Assembly: GCF_013466985.1 (NCBI RefSeq)
Contig: NZ_CP059164.1
Location: forward strand, 558,001 to 622,000
Source of the DNA: Nocardioides ungokensis
GTDB taxonomy: Bacteria > Actinomycetota > Actinomycetes > Propionibacteriales > Nocardioidaceae
DNA: 64,000 nucleotides
Direction: 5' to 3'
Shown here: in pieces, positions 26,132 to 36,160 of the stretch
Layout of the letters: the number at the start of each line of letters is the position of its first letter
Position numbering within the stretch: position 1 is the first letter of the stretch
The notes under the pieces: generated by a model
What the model saw: the letters and a program-made list of their open reading frames with translations, nothing else
Told to the model about the DNA's origin: nothing
Databases searched by the model: none
Program-made: the position numbers and the translations under genes

Positions 26132-27420
26132 GCGTCCTGGTCGTGGGGATCTCCCACAACTCCGCCCCCGTCCACCTGCTCGAGCGGGTGGCCCTCGACC
26201 GCGACGGCGTGCACAAGCTCGTCCACGACGCCGCCGCCTGCGAGCACGTCAGCGAGGCGACGGTCATCGCGACCTGCAACCGCCTCGAGATCTACGCCGA
26301 CGTCGACCGCTTCCACGGCAGCGTCGAGGACGTCTCCCGCCTGCTGGTCGAGCGGGCCGACCAGTCCACCGAGGCGATGCTGCCGCACCTGTACGTGCAC
26401 TACGACGACGGCGCCGTCTCCCACCTCTTCCAGGTCGCGGCCGGCCTGGACTCGATGGCCGTCGGCGAGGGCCAGATCCTCGGCCAGACCCGGGAGGCGC
26501 TGCGGCTCGGCCAGGAGCTGGGCACCGTCGGCCCCGCGCTGAACGTGCTCTTCCAGCAGGCCCTGCGGGTCGGCAAGCGCTCCCGCGCCGAGACCGACAT
26601 CGACCTCGCGGCCCCCTCGCTGGTCACCGCCGCCCTCGACCGGTCCAGCGCCGCGGTCGGCGACCTGGCCGGCAAGAGGGTCCTGGTGGTCGGCGCCGGC
26701 GCCATGGCCGGCCTCGCGACGGCGACCGTCGCCCGCCTGGGCGCGGGCGAGATCACCGTCGCGAACCGGAGCGCCGAGCGGGCCGCCCGCCTGGCCGGTG
26801 AGTACGGCGGCCGTCCGACGCCGCTGTCCGCGCTCGCCGTCGAGCTGGAGCGGGCCGACGTCGTCATCGCCTGCGCCGGGGCGACCGGCCTGCTGGTCAC
26901 CGTGGAGATGGTCGAGGCGGCGCGACCGGACCAGCGACCCATGTCGATCATCGACCTGGCGCTCCCGCACGACGTCGACCCGGCCGTCGGACGACTCCCG
27001 GGCATCACCCTGATCAACCTCGCCGAGCTCGCTGCCGAGCTGCACGAGTCCGAGGCCGGACGCGAGGTGCTCGAGGTCCGCCGGATCGTGACCCAGGAGG
27101 TCGCGGCGTTCCTCTCCGCCCGCCGCCAGGCCAGCGTGACCCCCACCGTCGTCGCGCTCCGCTCGATGGCGACCTCGGTGGTGGAGTCCGAGATGGAGCG
27201 CCTCGTCGGCCGCCTGCCCGACCTCGACGACGCCGCGCGCGCCGAGGTGCTGCAGACGGTGCGCCGGGTCGCCGACAAGCTGCTCCACCAGCCGACCGTC
27301 CGGGTCAAGGAGCTCGCCAACGAGACGGGTGCGGTGTCCTATGCCGCGGCCCTGGCCGAGCTGTTCGCGCTCGACCCCGACGCGGTCGACGCCGTCACCC
27401 GACCGGAGGGGCTGGGATGA
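26128..27420 (+). CDS. hemA: Glutamyl-tRNA reductase
   Basis: First committed step of the C5 tetrapyrrole pathway: reduces glutamyl-tRNA to glutamate-1-semialdehyde with NADPH. 430 residues. Catalytic Cys50 in VIATCNRLEIY; GLDSMAVGEGQILGQ; NADPH site VLVVGAGAMAGLATA; the dimerisation domain at the end. Start and stop overlap the neighbours by 4 bp on each side. Expressed with rex, so haem supply is tied to the NADH/NAD+ ratio. Confidence 0.96.
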   Translation: MSVLVVGISHNSAPVHLLERVALDRDGVHKLVHDAAACEHVSEATVIATCNRLEIYADVDRFHGSVEDVSRLLVERADQSTEAMLPHLYVHYDDGAVSHLFQVAAGLDSMAVGEGQILGQTREALRLGQELGTVGPALNVLFQQALRVGKRSRAETDIDLAAPSLVTAALDRSSAAVGDLAGKRVLVVGAGAMAGLATATVARLGAGEITVANRSAERAARLAGEYGGRPTPLSALAVELERADVVIACAGATGLLVTVEMVEAARPDQRPMSIIDLALPHDVDPAVGRLPGITLINLAELAAELHESEAGREVLEVRRIVTQEVAAFLSARRQASVTPTVVALRSMATSVVESEMERLVGRLPDLDDAARAEVLQTVRRVADKLLHQPTVRVKELANETGAVSYAAALAELFALDPDAVDAVTRPEGLG

Positions 27421-28367
27421 CCAACCCGATCCGCGTGGGCACCCGGAGGTCCGTGCTCGCGACCACCCAGTCCGGCACCGTCGCGGAGCTGATCCGCACC
27501 CGCCTGGGCCGCGAGGTCGAGCTCGTCGAGGTCACCACCGAGGGCGACCGCTCCCAGGCCGACGGCACCCCGCTGACCAGCGCCGGGGGGACCGGTGTCT
27601 TCGTCGGAGCCCTGCGCGAGGCGCTGCTCCGCGGGGACGTGGACGTCGCCGTGCACTCGCTCAAGGACCTTCCGACGTACCCGCACGAGGGCATCGCCCT
27701 GGCCGCCGTACCCGGCCGTGAGGACCCCCGTGACGCCGTCGTCGCGCGCGACGGCCTCACCCTGGGCGAGCTGCCCGTCGGCAGCCGCGTCGGCACGGGG
27801 TCCCCGCGCCGGGCGGCTCAGCTGCACGCACTCGGTCTCGGTTTGGAGATCTCGGGGATCCGCGGGAACGTGGACACCCGGATCGGGAAGGTCCGCGCGG
27901 GAGAGTACGACGCCGTCGTGCTCGCCCGGGCGGGACTGGCCCGGCTCGGGAGGCTCGACGAGGCGACCGAGGTGCTCGATCCGCTGCAGGTGCTCCCCGC
28001 CCCCGGGCAGGGTGCGCTGGCGGTGGAGTGCCGGTCGAGCGACGCGCAGCTCGTGGCCGAGCTGGCGGAGCTCGACGACGACCACGCCCGGGCGGCGGTC
28101 ACGGCCGAGAGGTCCGTGCTCGCCACTCTCGAGGGGGGCTGCGCGGCCCCCATCGGAGCGCTGGCCGAGGTCGTCGAGGGTGAGGACGGGAACGAGATCT
28201 GGATCAGGGCCGTCGCCCTGTCCCCGGATGGGGCGCTCTCGGTGCGGATGTCCGCAACGGGGGCCCCGGCCGACGCCGCAGGCGTGGGCCGCCGGCTGGC
28301 GAGCGAGATGCTCGCTGACGGTGCAGCACGGTTGGCAGAACCACCAGACAAGAGGCAGAACGCATGA
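27417..28367 (+). CDS. hemC: Porphobilinogen deaminase (hydroxymethylbilane synthase)
   Basis: Joins four porphobilinogens into hydroxymethylbilane. 316 residues. The dipyrromethane cofactor would attach to Cys242 in EGGCAAPIGA. Other conserved stretches: VGTRRSVLATTQS, VHSLKDLPT, VGTGSPRRAAQL, IRGNVDTRIGKV and PAPGQGALAVECR. Overlaps hemA and the cobA-hemD fusion by 4 bp each. Confidence 0.96.
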   Translation: MTNPIRVGTRRSVLATTQSGTVAELIRTRLGREVELVEVTTEGDRSQADGTPLTSAGGTGVFVGALREALLRGDVDVAVHSLKDLPTYPHEGIALAAVPGREDPRDAVVARDGLTLGELPVGSRVGTGSPRRAAQLHALGLGLEISGIRGNVDTRIGKVRAGEYDAVVLARAGLARLGRLDEATEVLDPLQVLPAPGQGALAVECRSSDAQLVAELAELDDDHARAAVTAERSVLATLEGGCAAPIGALAEVVEGEDGNEIWIRAVALSPDGALSVRMSATGAPADAAGVGRRLASEMLADGAARLAEPPDKRQNA

Positions 28368-30034
28368 CGCGAGGCAAGTCCACCACCGCCACGACGCAGT
28401 CTCCGAGCCGGGGCTGGGTGTCGTTCGTCGGCAGCGGTCCCGGTGACCCCGGGCTGCTCACGGTCCGTGCCGTCGACCTGCTGGAGCAGGCCGACGTCGT
28501 GGTGACCGAGGTGCCCGAGCACGAGTCCCTGGTGCGGAGCCTTCTCGGCCTGCCGGAGCCGGTCGCCACCGACGACACCGAGCCCGCCGAGACGGCCGGT
28601 CCCGAGATCGTCGACGGCGGCTTCGGCGAGGACGGCCAGCCGCTGACCCACGCCGCCCGGGCCAAGGTCGTCGTCAAGCACGCCAAGAAGGGCGCGCGGG
28701 TCGTGCGCCTGATGACCGGTGACCCGTTCCTCTACGCCTCGGGCCCCGAGGAGGCGCAGGCCTGCGTCAAGGCCGGGATCGCCTTCGAGATCGTGCCCGG
28801 GGTCTCCTCGGTCAGCGCGGTCCCCGCGTACGCCGGCATCCCGCTGACCACCAAGGACAACCGCGAGGTCGCGGTCGTGACGTGTGGCGAGAAGGTCGAC
28901 TGGTCGCAGTACGCCGACCGCCGCACCCTGGTGCTGCTCTCGGCCGTCGGCATGATCGGTGACATCAGCAAGGCGCTCGTGGAGGCCGGCCGGTCCCCGC
29001 AGACCCCTGTCGCGATGACGCGCGTCGGCACCACCACCGAGCAGGCCACGGTGACCTCGACCCTCGAGCACATCGCCGCGGACGCCCGCACCGCGCGGAT
29101 GGCCCCGCCGGCGGTCACCGTCATCGGTGACGTGGTCGACCTGCGCGAGACGCTGTCGTGGTTCGAGACCAAGCCGCTCTTCGGCTGGCGGGTCCTGGTG
29201 CCCCGCACCAAGGAGCAGGCCGGCACCCTCTCGCAGCGCCTGCGCGGCTACGGCGCGGTGCCGGAGGAGGTGCCGACCATCTCGGTCGAGCCGCCGCGCA
29301 ACCCGTTGCAGATGGACAAGGCGATCCGCGGCCTGGTCGAGGGACGCTACGAGTGGATCGCGTTCACCTCGGTCAACGCGGTCAAGGCGGTGCGCGAGAA
29401 GTTCGAGGAGTACGGCCTCGACGCCCGTGCCTTCTCGGGCCTCAAGATCGCCGCCGTCGGCGACAAGACCGCCCAGGCCATCGCCGCCTGGGGCCTGCGC
29501 GCCGACCTGGTGCCGTCCGGTGAGCAGTCCGCCGCCGGGCTGCTCGAGGACTGGCCGGAGTACGACGAGGTGCTCGACCCGATCAACCGGGTCTTCCTGC
29601 CGCGCGCGGACATCGCCACCGAGAACCTCGTGGCGGGCCTGATCGACCTCGGCTGGGAGTGCGACGACGTCACGGCGTACCGCACCGTGCGGGCCACCCC
29701 GCCGCCGGCCCCGACCCGGGACGCGATCAAGACCGGCAAGTTCGACGCGGTCGTCTTCACCTCGTCCTCGACGGTGCGCAACCTGGTCGGCATCGCCGGC
29801 AAGCCGCACCCCTCGACGATCATCGCGGTCATCGGCCCCGCCACGGCCAAGACCGCCGAGGAGCACGGCCTCCGCGTGGACGTCCTGTCGCCCAAGCCGG
29901 ACGTCGAGGAGCTCGTCGACGCTCTCGCCGACTTCGGTGCCGCGCGCCGCCTCTCGATGCTGGAGGCCGGCCAGCCGGTCACCAAGCCGTCCGAGCGCAA
30001 GCCCTCCGCCCGCCGGAAGGTCCGAGCCGAGTGA
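28364..30034 (+). CDS. hemD: Fused uroporphyrinogen-III C-methyltransferase / uroporphyrinogen-III synthase
   Basis: 556 residues with two enzymes in one chain. The N-terminal half (about 15-265) is a tetrapyrrole methylase: VSFVGSGPGDPGLLT, LMTGDPFLYASG, EIVPGVSSVSAVPAYAGIPLT. The C-terminal half (about 275-535) is HemD, with WRVLVPRTKEQAGTLS, WIAFTSVNAVKAV, KIAAVGDKTA and FDAVVFTSSSTVRNL. It closes hydroxymethylbilane to uroporphyrinogen III and methylates it towards sirohaem/corrin. The fusion is usual in actinomycetes. The end is a basic Lys/Arg tail. A 131-bp gap with a palindromic element follows. Confidence 0.94.
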   Translation: MTRGKSTTATTQSPSRGWVSFVGSGPGDPGLLTVRAVDLLEQADVVVTEVPEHESLVRSLLGLPEPVATDDTEPAETAGPEIVDGGFGEDGQPLTHAARAKVVVKHAKKGARVVRLMTGDPFLYASGPEEAQACVKAGIAFEIVPGVSSVSAVPAYAGIPLTTKDNREVAVVTCGEKVDWSQYADRRTLVLLSAVGMIGDISKALVEAGRSPQTPVAMTRVGTTTEQATVTSTLEHIAADARTARMAPPAVTVIGDVVDLRETLSWFETKPLFGWRVLVPRTKEQAGTLSQRLRGYGAVPEEVPTISVEPPRNPLQMDKAIRGLVEGRYEWIAFTSVNAVKAVREKFEEYGLDARAFSGLKIAAVGDKTAQAIAAWGLRADLVPSGEQSAAGLLEDWPEYDEVLDPINRVFLPRADIATENLVAGLIDLGWECDDVTAYRTVRATPPPAPTRDAIKTGKFDAVVFTSSSTVRNLVGIAGKPHPSTIIAVIGPATAKTAEEHGLRVDVLSPKPDVEELVDALADFGAARRLSMLEAGQPVTKPSERKPSARRKVRAE

Positions 30035-30074
30035 AGCCGGCGAGCGAAGCGAGCAACGGCTGAGCGACGGCGAG

Positions 30075-30121
30075 GAGGTTGAGGTGCGAAGGCCCGCTGA
30101 GGGCCCGAGCCTCGAAACCTC
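30075..30121. repeat. REP-like palindromic element between hemD and hemB
   Basis: GAGGTT (30075-30080) and AACCTC (30116-30121) enclose further paired blocks (GAGG with CCTC, GGCCC with GGGCC), a 47-nt hairpin. The whole 131-bp gap is composed of related GAGC/GAGG motifs and has no coding signal. It resembles the element at 31213-31284 in reverse orientation. Confidence 0.6.
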
Positions 30122-30165
30122 GGTGAGCCGACGAGCAGCCGCAACCAGCGACCGAGGAGCAGAGC

Positions 30166-31167
30166 ATGAGTGAAGAGACCGTCGCTGTGCCGCTCGGCGG
30201 ACCGACCGTCCGGCCCCGCCGCCTGCGCACCACGCCCGCCCTGCGGCGGATGGTCGCGGAGACCTCGCTGGAGCCCCGTCAGCTGGTGCTGCCGGTCTTC
30301 GTCCGCGAAGGCCTCTCCGAGCCGCAGCCCATCTCCTCGATGCCGGGCGTCGTCCAGCACACCCGCTCCTCGCTGCTCGGCGCGGTCTCGGAGGCGGCCG
30401 AGCTCGGCCTCGGGGGCGTGATGCTCTTCGGCATCCCCGAGCACAAGGACGCCACGGGCTCCGGCGCGATCGACCCCGCCGGGATCCTCAACCTCGCCAT
30501 CACCGACGTGGTGGCCGAGGTGGGCGACGCCCTGACGGTGATGAGCGACCTGTGCATCGACGAGTTCACCGACCACGGGCACTGCGGGGTCCTCACGCCG
30601 GACGGGCGGGTCGACAACGACCGGACGCTCGCGGTGTACGCCGAGATGGCGCTGGCCCAGGCCGCCGCCGGCGTCGACATGGTCGGCCCCAGCGGCATGA
30701 TGGACGGCCAGGTCGCGGTGATCCGGGCGGCGCTCGACGTCGCCGAGCACACCGACGTGTCCATCCTCGCCTACTCCGCGAAGTACGCCTCGGCCTTCTA
30801 CGGCCCGTTCCGCGAGGCGGTGGACTCCTCGCTGCAGGGCGACCGACGCACCTACCAGCAGGACTCCCCGAACGCCCGCGAGAGTGTCCGGGAGGCCCTC
30901 CTCGACATCGAGGAAGGGGCCGACATCGTCATGGTGAAGCCGGCGCTGGCCTACCTCGACGTCGTACGCCGCGTGCGTGACGCCGTGGACGTGCCGGTGG
31001 CGGCGTACAACATCTCGGGCGAGTACTCCATGCTCGAGGCCGCGGCCGCGCAGGGCTGGATCGACCGGGAGGTCGCGATCCTGGAGACGCTCACGTCCAT
31101 CCGACGGGCCGGCGCCGACATCGTGCTGACCTACTGGGCCAGCGAGGTCGCCCGCCTCCTCGGCTGA
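30166..31167 (+). CDS. hemB: Delta-aminolevulinic acid dehydratase (porphobilinogen synthase)
   Basis: Condenses two 5-aminolevulinate to porphobilinogen. 333 residues. Schiff-base lysines: Lys206 in [14 protein letters not shown] and Lys258 in [10 protein letters not shown]. The metal loop reads [14 protein letters not shown]: Asp132 stands where zinc enzymes have Cys, so this is the magnesium-type, zinc-independent active site. GAGGAGCAG precedes the ATG at 30166. Likely the last gene of the rex-hem transcript, though a palindromic element lies between it and hemD. Confidence 0.95.
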   Translation: MSEETVAVPLGGPTVRPRRLRTTPALRRMVAETSLEPRQLVLPVFVREGLSEPQPISSMPGVVQHTRSSLLGAVSEAAELGLGGVMLFGIPEHKDATGSGAIDPAGILNLAITDVVAEVGDALTVMSDLCIDEFTDHGHCGVLTPDGRVDNDRTLAVYAEMALAQAAAGVDMVGPSGMMDGQVAVIRAALDVAEHTDVSILAYSAKYASAFYGPFREAVDSSLQGDRRTYQQDSPNARESVREALLDIEEGADIVMVKPALAYLDVVRRVRDAVDVPVAAYNISGEYSMLEAAAAQGWIDREVAILETLTSIRRAGADIVLTYWASEVARLLG

Positions 31168-31212
31168 CGTCGACCCGTCACCTGGACACGCGACGGGTTC
31201 AGGCGGTCTTTC

Positions 31213-31284
31213 GTCTCACCGGGTCTCGGCACGCTCCGTCGCGGCTTCGCAAGCTCAGCCACGGTCGCTGCTCGACCACCGTCG
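31213..31284. repeat. REP-like extragenic element downstream of hemB
   Basis: GTCTCACCGGGTCTCGGCAC to CTCGACCACCGTCG fills half the 142-bp gap between hemB and the convergent lytic transglycosylase. It shares the CACCG-GG-TCG, CTC, TTCGCA, CTCA-CC framework with the hemD-hemB element. GGCTTCGCAAGC can fold. It may also serve as a terminator region. Confidence 0.5.
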
Positions 31285-31309
31285 ATCGCGTCCGCTGACG
31301 TGTCCGCGA

Positions 31310-32481
31310 TCAGCCCATCAGCTTGTCGATGCACTGGGTCAGCTCGTTGACCGACGTCAGCGGGTCGTCGACCACGCCCTGCGCGATGCACTTGGCGGTG
31401 GCCTCGGCCTTGGTCAGGCCGTCGTCGACCGGGGGCACCGACGGGGTCGGCAGCGGGGGAAGCGTGGTCGGCACCGGGTTGTTGCCGCCGCCACCCGGGG
31501 AGGACGGGGTGGTGGGCGTCGGCGTGGGTGCGGGCGGGTTGCTGGTCGTCGTGTTGCCGGAGGTGCCGGTGCCGGTGTTGGTGCCGCCCGGGTTGGTGCC
31601 CTGGGGCGCCGAGGGCGGCTGGTGGTGCCGCCCGGGGCCGGCCGGGGAGCTCGTGTCGGGCACGAAGTAGCCGGCCGACGTGGTGCCGTTGGGGACCGAG
31701 GTGAAGTCGCCGTCGGTGTAGGCCTTCATGATCGAGAGCACCAGGTCGACGTAGGACTGGCTGTGGTTGTAGCGGTAGACCGCGTTGCGCTGTCCCTGGG
31801 ACGTCGAGAGGTCGTCGTTGCCGGCGCAGAGGTAGACCGCCGTGGCCAGGGCCGCGTCGTTGATGTCCTGCGGGTTGCGCTGGGCGTCGCCGTCGGCGTC
31901 CACGCCCACGACCGACCAGGTCGAGGGATGAACTGCATCGGGCCGACGGCGCGGTCGTACTTCGCGTCGGCGTCGTACTGGCCCGCGTCGGTGTCCCTGA
32001 CCAGCCGGGTGTTGTGCGTGCCGTCCAGCGGGATGCCGAAGATGCCGGGGCGCGCGATGCCCTTGGCGTCGAGGTGGTTGCCGTTGGTGCGGCCGTGGTC
32101 GGACTCCACGCGCCCGATGGCGGCGACCAGCTGCCACGGCAGGCTGCAGGTCTTGTCGGCGGCGTTGATCACCGTCTCGGCGCGCTGGTAGGCCGCCAGG
32201 GCGGCCGACGGGATGCCGGAGGTGGACGCCGTGGACACCGCCCGGTGGCTGTTGCCGCTGATGCCGGGGGCGACCACACCCGGGACGGAGACGCTCGCCG
32301 GGGCCTTGATGGCCTCGTTGGGGACGGTGGTGCCGTCGGGGAGCGTGGTGGGGAGCTTCTGCTCGGCGGACGCGGTGGTGACGCCCACACCGGCGACGCT
32401 TGCGGTCCAGGCTGCTGACAGCATCGCCAACGGCACGAGCGCCGTCGCTCTCTGGATCCGGCCGAAACGCGATGTGGTCAT
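31310..32481 (-). CDS. Secreted lytic transglycosylase, frameshifted
   Basis: Cleaves peptidoglycan. The start at 32481 has GGGAG about 8 nt upstream and begins with a signal peptide (MTTSRFGRIQRATALVPLAM to TTASAEQ). The catalytic domain follows: PWQLVAAIGRVESDHGRTNG with the catalytic Glu, AVGPMQFIPSTW, DAALATAVYLC and AVYRYNHSQSYVDLVLSI. The frame breaks near 31924; one extra C (ATCCCCTCGACC) restores FIPSTWSVVG. The C-terminal third is a Gly/Pro/Thr linker ending in a small Cys-containing segment (AEATAKCIAQGV to TQCIDKLMG). Its strand opposes the hem genes. Confidence 0.82.
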
Positions 32482-32743
32482 CTGCTCACTCCCTGTGGTC
32501 AACCTAGCCACGTGCTCCCTCAAGCACAGGTGAACACTCAACGATCTGTGTCACACGGAGTTACGGTGCGCAGCCCCCGTTGCGACGTCTCCCACGCACT
32601 CATCCGGCATGGTGTAGACGATCGTTCCCGCAGGTCATGACGGTAAACCCGGTGCCGCCGACAAAGTGGTCTGGAGCACCCCCGGACGGCGTGGGCCGAG
32701 CCTGCCCGCACGCGGGTTGTCCGCCTCGGGGACAATCGGCGTT

Positions 32744-34108
32744 GTGACGCCAGCCCGACCCTCCAGCAGCCCGTCCGGACCGACCACCGGAGCGGCTCGG
32801 TCGGCCTCTCTCTTCGACCGGGCCCGCGCCGTCACCCCCGGCGGCGTGAACTCGCCGGTCCGCGCCTTCAACGCCGTGGGCGGGACCCCGCGCTTCATCC
32901 GCTCGGCCCGCGGGGCCTGGCTCACCGACGTCGACGGCAACGAGTACGTCGACCTCATCTGCTCGTGGGGGCCGATGCTGCTCGGGCACGCGCACCCAGA
33001 GGTGCAGGCCGCCGTCGCCGACGCGGTCTCGCGGGGCACGTCGTACGGCACCCCCACCGAGCCCGAGGTGGAGCTGGCCGAGGAGATCGTGGCCCGCACC
33101 CCCGTGGAGCGGGTCCGGTTCGTCTCCTCCGGCACCGAGGCCACGATGTCGGCGATCCGGCTCGCGCGCGGCTTCACCGGCCGCGACGTGGTGGTGAAGT
33201 TCGCGGGCTGCTACCACGGCCACGTCGACTCGCTGCTGGCCTCCGCGGGCTCCGGCCTCGCGACCTTCGCGGTGCCCGGCACCCCGGGCGTGCCGGAGTC
33301 GTCCACGGCGCTGACGCTGGTGCTGCCCTACAACGACCGCGCCGCGGTGGACAAGGCGTTCGCCGACCACGGCCACGAGATCGCCTGCGTGATCACCGAG
33401 GCCGCCCCCGGCAACATGGGCGTGGTCCCGCCGGAGCCGGGGTTCAACGCCTTCCTGGCCGAGACCTGCACCCGCCACGGCGCGCTGTTCATCAGCGACG
33501 AGGTGATGACCGGCTTCCGGGCCAGCCGGGAGGGCCAGTGGGGCCTCGACGGGGCGCGGGAGGGCTGGCGCCCCGACCTGATGACCTTCGGCAAGGTGAT
33601 GGGCGGCGGCTTCCCGGCCGCTGCCTTCGGTGGCCGTGCCGACGTGATGTCGCGCCTCGCGCCGGAGGGGCCCGTCTACCAGGCCGGCACCCTCTCCGGG
33701 AACCCCGTCGCGACCACGGCCGGCCTCACGACGCTGCGGCTGGCGACCGACGAGGTCTACGCCCACATCGGCGCCGCGGGGGAGACCCTCAAGTCCGCGA
33801 CGGCTGCCGCTCTCGCCGCGGCCGGGGTGCCGCACGTCGTGCAGGCGACCGGCACGATGTTCTCGATCTTCTTCACCGACCCCGCCGACGGGCCGGTCCG
33901 CGACTTCGCCGACGCCTCCCGCACCGACACGATTGCGTTCGGAGCCTTCTTCCACGCCATGCTGGACCGGGGCGTCTACCTGCCGCCCTCGGCGTACGAA
34001 GCGTGGTTCCTCTCCGCAGCCCACGACGACCGCGCCGTCCAGACCGTGCTCGATGCCCTGCCCGAGGCCGCCGCGGCGGCTGCCCGTGCCCACGAGGAAG
34101 CCCGATGA
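32744..34108 (+). CDS. hemL: Glutamate-1-semialdehyde 2,1-aminomutase
   Basis: Makes 5-aminolevulinate from glutamate-1-semialdehyde, the step after HemA. 454 codons. PLP lysine Lys284 in [11 protein letters not shown], cofactor Asp252 in [10 protein letters not shown], and the glutamate-semialdehyde signature [17 protein letters not shown] and KFAGCYHGH. The GTG at 32744 is chosen over an upstream in-frame start because homology begins soon after and GACAAT (32731-32736) ends 7 nt upstream. TTGTCC (32717-32722) and GGACAA (32730-32735) form an inverted repeat over this promoter. The 262 bp up to the divergent transglycosylase hold no gene. Confidence 0.94.
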   Translation: MTPARPSSSPSGPTTGAARSASLFDRARAVTPGGVNSPVRAFNAVGGTPRFIRSARGAWLTDVDGNEYVDLICSWGPMLLGHAHPEVQAAVADAVSRGTSYGTPTEPEVELAEEIVARTPVERVRFVSSGTEATMSAIRLARGFTGRDVVVKFAGCYHGHVDSLLASAGSGLATFAVPGTPGVPESSTALTLVLPYNDRAAVDKAFADHGHEIACVITEAAPGNMGVVPPEPGFNAFLAETCTRHGALFISDEVMTGFRASREGQWGLDGAREGWRPDLMTFGKVMGGGFPAAAFGGRADVMSRLAPEGPVYQAGTLSGNPVATTAGLTTLRLATDEVYAHIGAAGETLKSATAAALAAAGVPHVVQATGTMFSIFFTDPADGPVRDFADASRTDTIAFGAFFHAMLDRGVYLPPSAYEAWFLSAAHDDRAVQTVLDALPEAAAAAARAHEEAR

Positions 34109-34785
34109 GCCAGACTCCCGACACGATCGTCCACCTGCTGCGCCACGGGGAGGTGCACAACCCGGACGGCGTGCTCTACGGCCGGATGGACGGCTACCAC
34201 CTCTCCGACCTCGGCCGCGCGATGGCCGAGAAGGTCGCGGGGGCGATCGGCGACCGGGACATCACCCACGTGCGCGTCTCGCCGCTGGAGCGGGCCCAGG
34301 AGACCGCGCAGCCGCTCGCGGCCGCGCGCGGCGTCGACATCGTCACGGACGTCCGCGTCATCGAGTCGACCAACGTCTTCGAGGGCAAGCGCTTCGGCCA
34401 GGGCGACGGCGCGCTGCGCAGCCCCAGCGCCTGGCGGCACCTGTGGAACCCGTTCAAGCCCTCGTGGGGCGAGCCCTACAAGGAGGTCGCCGCCCGGATG
34501 ATGGCGGCGGTCGAGGACGCCCGGGACGAGGCCCGCGGCCACGAGGCCGTGATCGTCTCCCACCAGCTGCCGATCTGGATCACCCGGCTGCACGTGGAGA
34601 AGCGCTCCTTCCTCCACGACCCCCGCAAGCGCCAGTGCACGCTGTGCTCGCTCACCTCGCTGCACTACGTCGGCGACCGGCTCACGCAGGTGTCCTACTC
34701 CGAGCCCGCCGGCGACCTGATCCCGACCCGTGACAAGGGCGCCCCCTTCTCGGCCGGAGGGGCACCGGAGGAACACAGGCCCTGA
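34105..34785 (+). CDS. Histidine phosphatase family protein
   Basis: 226 residues of the phosphoglycerate-mutase-like superfamily. Catalytic [12 protein letters not shown] (His15 region), [13 protein letters not shown], and the second His in [11 protein letters not shown]. It sits between hemL (4-bp overlap) and the thioredoxin-like tlpA gene (2-bp gap), a common actinobacterial arrangement. The substrate is unknown. Confidence 0.87.
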   Translation: MSQTPDTIVHLLRHGEVHNPDGVLYGRMDGYHLSDLGRAMAEKVAGAIGDRDITHVRVSPLERAQETAQPLAAARGVDIVTDVRVIESTNVFEGKRFGQGDGALRSPSAWRHLWNPFKPSWGEPYKEVAARMMAAVEDARDEARGHEAVIVSHQLPIWITRLHVEKRSFLHDPRKRQCTLCSLTSLHYVGDRLTQVSYSEPAGDLIPTRDKGAPFSAGGAPEEHRP

Positions 34786-34787
34786 GC

Positions 34788-35399
34788 ATGCCCACCCCCG
34801 GCCCCCGCCGTACCCCCTCCCGTCGTCGCCTCGCCCCTGTCCTGGCGGCCGGCCTTGCCTGCCTGCTGCTGCTGACGGGCTGCAACTCCCTGTCCGGCAC
34901 CGGGGACCAGGGCTTCGTCACCAGCGACGGCTCGGTCAAGGAGGTCTCCACCGCACACCGGGGTGACGCGGTCACCCTGACCGGGCTCGACCTCGACGGC
35001 CACGACCTCGACCTCTCGTCCTTCCGCGGCAAGCCCGTGGTGGTCGTGGTGTGGGGGTCCTGGTGCACGCCCTGCCGGGCCGAGGCGCCCGACGTCGTTG
35101 CGGCGGCCAAGCAGCTCGGCGACAGCGCGCAGTTCGTCGGCATCAACATCCGGGACGGGTCCACCGACCAGGCCCGCAGCTTCGTACGCCGCTTCGGGGT
35201 GCGCTACCCGTCGTTCTACTCACCCGACGGGCAGGCGCTGCTGCCGTTCCAGGGCACCCTCAGCCCCAACTCGATCCCCAGCTTCGTGGTGCTCGACGAC
35301 CAGGGGCGCGTCGCGGCCAGCATCATCGGCCAGCTGCCCTCGACGACGACGCTGGTCGACGTCGTCAAGGACGTGTCACGGGGGTCCGCCCATGGGTGA
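34788..35399 (+). CDS. TlpA/ResA-like thiol-disulfide oxidoreductase lipoprotein
   Basis: 203 residues. A lipobox LLTGC (28-32) after a hydrophobic signal gives a membrane-anchored lipoprotein. The thioredoxin fold carries WGSWCTPCRAEAP with the redox pair Cys93/Cys96 and a cis-Pro in SIPSFVVLDD. It would reduce apocytochrome c haem-binding cysteines outside the membrane, supplied with electrons by CcdA, whose gene overlaps it by 8 bp. Confidence 0.9.
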   Translation: MPTPGPRRTPSRRRLAPVLAAGLACLLLLTGCNSLSGTGDQGFVTSDGSVKEVSTAHRGDAVTLTGLDLDGHDLDLSSFRGKPVVVVVWGSWCTPCRAEAPDVVAAAKQLGDSAQFVGINIRDGSTDQARSFVRRFGVRYPSFYSPDGQALLPFQGTLSPNSIPSFVVLDDQGRVAASIIGQLPSTTTLVDVVKDVSRGSAHG

Positions 35400-36153
35400 G
35401 TGGTTCCACCAGACCGCCCTGTCGGGGTCCCTGGTGCTCGCCCTGCCGGTCGCGCTCGTGGCCGGCCTGGTGTCGTTCTTCTCCCCGTGCGTGATCCCGC
35501 TGCTGCCGGGCTACCTGTCCTACGCCACCGGCCTGTCCGGTGCCGACCTCGCCAGCGGCGAGGCCGAGGCCCGGCGCGGCCGGATGCTGCTCGGCTCGCT
35601 GCTGTTCGTGGTCGGCTTCAGCGTCGTCTTCGTCGCCCTCGGCGCGCTCTCGGGCGCCGTCGGGTCGTGGCTGGTCACCTGGCGGCACACCCTCACGATC
35701 GTCCTGGGGGTCCTCACCATCGTGCTGGGCCTCGCCTTCGCCGGCCTGGTGCCGCTGCTCCAGCGCGACTGGCGGGTGCACCGGGTCCCGGCCGTCGGCC
35801 TGGCGGCCGCGCCCGTGCTCGGCTTCCTCTTCGGCCTCGGCTGGACGCCCTGCCTCGGGCCCACCCTCGCCGCGATCACCACGCTGTCGCTGAACGAGGC
35901 CACCGCCGGCCGGGGCGCGCTGCTCTCGGCGGTGTACGCCGTGGGGCTCGGCGTGCCGTTCATCCTCGCCGGGCTCGCCTACCGCCGGGCCCTGGGCGCC
36001 TTCGGCGTCGTGCGCCGGCACCAGGCCTGGGTGACGCGCATCGGCGGGCTGATGCTCGTCGTGGTCGGCCTGCTTCTCGTGACCGGCGTGTGGGACCAGG
36101 CCGTCAGCTGGCTGCAGGTCCACCTGGTCCAGTCCTCGGAGGTGACGGTGTGA
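35392..36153 (+). CDS. ccdA: Cytochrome c biogenesis protein CcdA
   Basis: 253 residues with six or seven membrane helices, moving reducing power across the membrane to the thioredoxin-like partner. The redox Cys pair is seen in SFFSPCVIPLLPGYLSY and in GWTPCLGPTLAAIT. The ATG at 35392 overlaps the tlpA stop. It is followed seven bases later by resB in the same operon. Confidence 0.92.
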   Translation: MGEWFHQTALSGSLVLALPVALVAGLVSFFSPCVIPLLPGYLSYATGLSGADLASGEAEARRGRMLLGSLLFVVGFSVVFVALGALSGAVGSWLVTWRHTLTIVLGVLTIVLGLAFAGLVPLLQRDWRVHRVPAVGLAAAPVLGFLFGLGWTPCLGPTLAAITTLSLNEATAGRGALLSAVYAVGLGVPFILAGLAYRRALGAFGVVRRHQAWVTRIGGLMLVVVGLLLVTGVWDQAVSWLQVHLVQSSEVTV

Positions 36154-36160
36154 GGACCCC

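Noticed and set aside
32482..32743. c-di-AMP (ydaO) riboswitch upstream of the lytic transglycosylase
   Set aside because: DisA is present and such riboswitches often precede wall hydrolases, but the conserved core sequences of the class could not be found on the minus strand here.
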